A stretch of 5,880 bases of DNA, taken from positions 1 to 5,880 of the forward strand of contig JANXRI010000328.1 of the NCBI GenBank assembly GCA_025353085.1, in the 5' to 3' direction. The notes beneath the pieces were generated by a model. It was not told the origin of the DNA, ran no database searches, and saw nothing but the letters and a program-made list of their open reading frames with translations. Shown here in pieces: positions 5,241-5,880 of the stretch. A program made the position numbers and the translations under genes. This DNA comes from Betaproteobacteria bacterium (GTDB taxonomy: Bacteria > Pseudomonadota > Gammaproteobacteria > Burkholderiales > SG8-41). How positions within the stretch are numbered: position 1 is the stretch's first letter; each line of letters opens with the position of its first letter.

Positions 5241-5879
5241 CTAAATCGTCAGCCTGCTAATCGCTTCCGGGTCCCGCAGTATGAGCTTTTGGCGCGCGGG
5301 CGGCGCAGCATATAGCGATGCGGGAGGATAACTGTCGAGCCGCGTGATTACCGCCGGGTCGCTGCAAGCGGGTTCGAACACCACCGTAACCTGTTCGCCG
5401 CTGGTAGCGCCGAGGTTGAAGCAGGCTTTGCCCAATTTGGCATTGAGCGGCTTCAAAACGGTATTCGCAACGAGATCGGCCAGCGGTCCGGAGCCGCCGG
5501 AAAGCCGGACGTCGTAAATTACCGGTGCGCCCGCGCGACGCGCGACGCTGATGACCGATTGCAGTCCGACCAACTCGCGTGCAATCCCGGCTTCGACGCC
5601 CGCGTCCGGCAGACCCTCGATTTTTAGCGCGACTTTTTGTCCGCTCGCATTGAAGTGGCGCACGAAAAAGTCGCGTGAAAATTCATTCGCGATCTTGCCG
5701 CCGATTGCCGCGAGCGCTTGTTCTTCAGTCGACCAGGAACCGGCGGCAACTGGCAGCGTGTTGTTGTAATAGATTTCTTCACCGCTTTGCTGGTCGACGC
5801 ACTTAACCGTCCACGAGGTCAGCAGGTATTTATCGATCGTGATGCCGGAGGCTGCGAGCTTGGCCGAAAGTTTTTTGAG
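5241..5879 (-). CDS. Unrecognised protein, N-terminal part beyond the window
   Basis: The frame is open from the TAG at 5243-5241 to the right edge: 212 residues with the start outside the window. The GTG at 5663 is internal, since the frame runs on with sensible protein sequence (SWTVKCVDQQSGEEIYYNNT, then STEEQALAAIGGKIANEF). I do not recognise the family. Residues 82-146 of the fragment look like an alternating strand/helix unit: KVALKIEGL, a helix around AGIARELVGL, VISVARR, VIYDVRL, then a helix at LADLVANTVLKPL. This is loosely like small beta-alpha-beta-beta modules in envelope-associated proteins. The last 40 residues are proline-rich and likely extended. Cysteines at 27, 153 and 171 are the only ones. 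No membrane segment is seen in this part; whether there is a signal peptide cannot be known. Coding is well supported, function is not. Confidence 0.75.
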   Translation of the reverse strand, partial: LKKLSAKLAASGITIDKYLLTSWTVKCVDQQSGEEIYYNNTLPVAAGSWSTEEQALAAIGGKIANEFSRDFFVRHFNASGQKVALKIEGLPDAGVEAGIARELVGLQSVISVARRAGAPVIYDVRLSGGSGPLADLVANTVLKPLNAKLGKACFNLGATSGEQVTVVFEPACSDPAVITRLDSYPPASLYAAPPARQKLILRDPEAISRLTI

Positions 5880-5880
5880 C

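Overview
This is high-GC DNA with dense genes, most likely from a betaproteobacterium. The reasons are the order midA-like methyltransferase / pteridine-reductase-like SDR / ttcA, which I recall as typical of that group, and the close resemblance of the encoded TtcA and MidA to betaproteobacterial forms. No RNA gene, CRISPR array, transposase or phage gene is visible.

Left part (1-2684): a midA-type SAM-dependent methyltransferase gene runs leftward off the window. A divergent 128-base intergenic region separates it from a rightward pair: an SDR of the pteridine reductase type, then ttcA (tRNA 2-thiocytidine synthesis), whose ATG overlaps the SDR stop (ATGA). The first codons of ttcA lie inside an 83-bp multi-hairpin element of a widespread intergenic repeat type, read in frame as a proline/glycine-rich N-terminal extension.

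Centre (2685-4277): a good sigma70-type promoter carries a perfect 13-bp palindrome between its -35 and -10 boxes. It drives a 505-codon frame that joins an N-terminal Cro/YdaS-like helix-turn-helix domain to a complete class V alanine-glyoxylate-type aminotransferase, ending in a Lys/Ala-rich tail. An internal ATG with its own ribosome binding site sits exactly at the domain border. One locus may therefore make a DNA-binding PLP protein and a plain enzyme. This is the most unusual object in the window; it resembles the MocR/GabR idea (DNA-binding domain plus fold-type I aminotransferase) but uses different domain families on both sides.

Right part (4278-5880): a class III nucleotide cyclase with a C-terminal FHA domain starts at GTG, just after an extended -10 box and inside a 7-bp inverted repeat. 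It converges, with a 9-base gap, on a leftward gene for an unrecognised protein that continues beyond the window.

A pattern across the window: three rightward transcription units (SDR, HTH-aminotransferase, cyclase) lack a Shine-Dalgarno sequence and have a -10-like box ending 6-7 bases before the start codon, which would give leaderless mRNAs. In each case a short inverted repeat overlaps or abuts the promoter.
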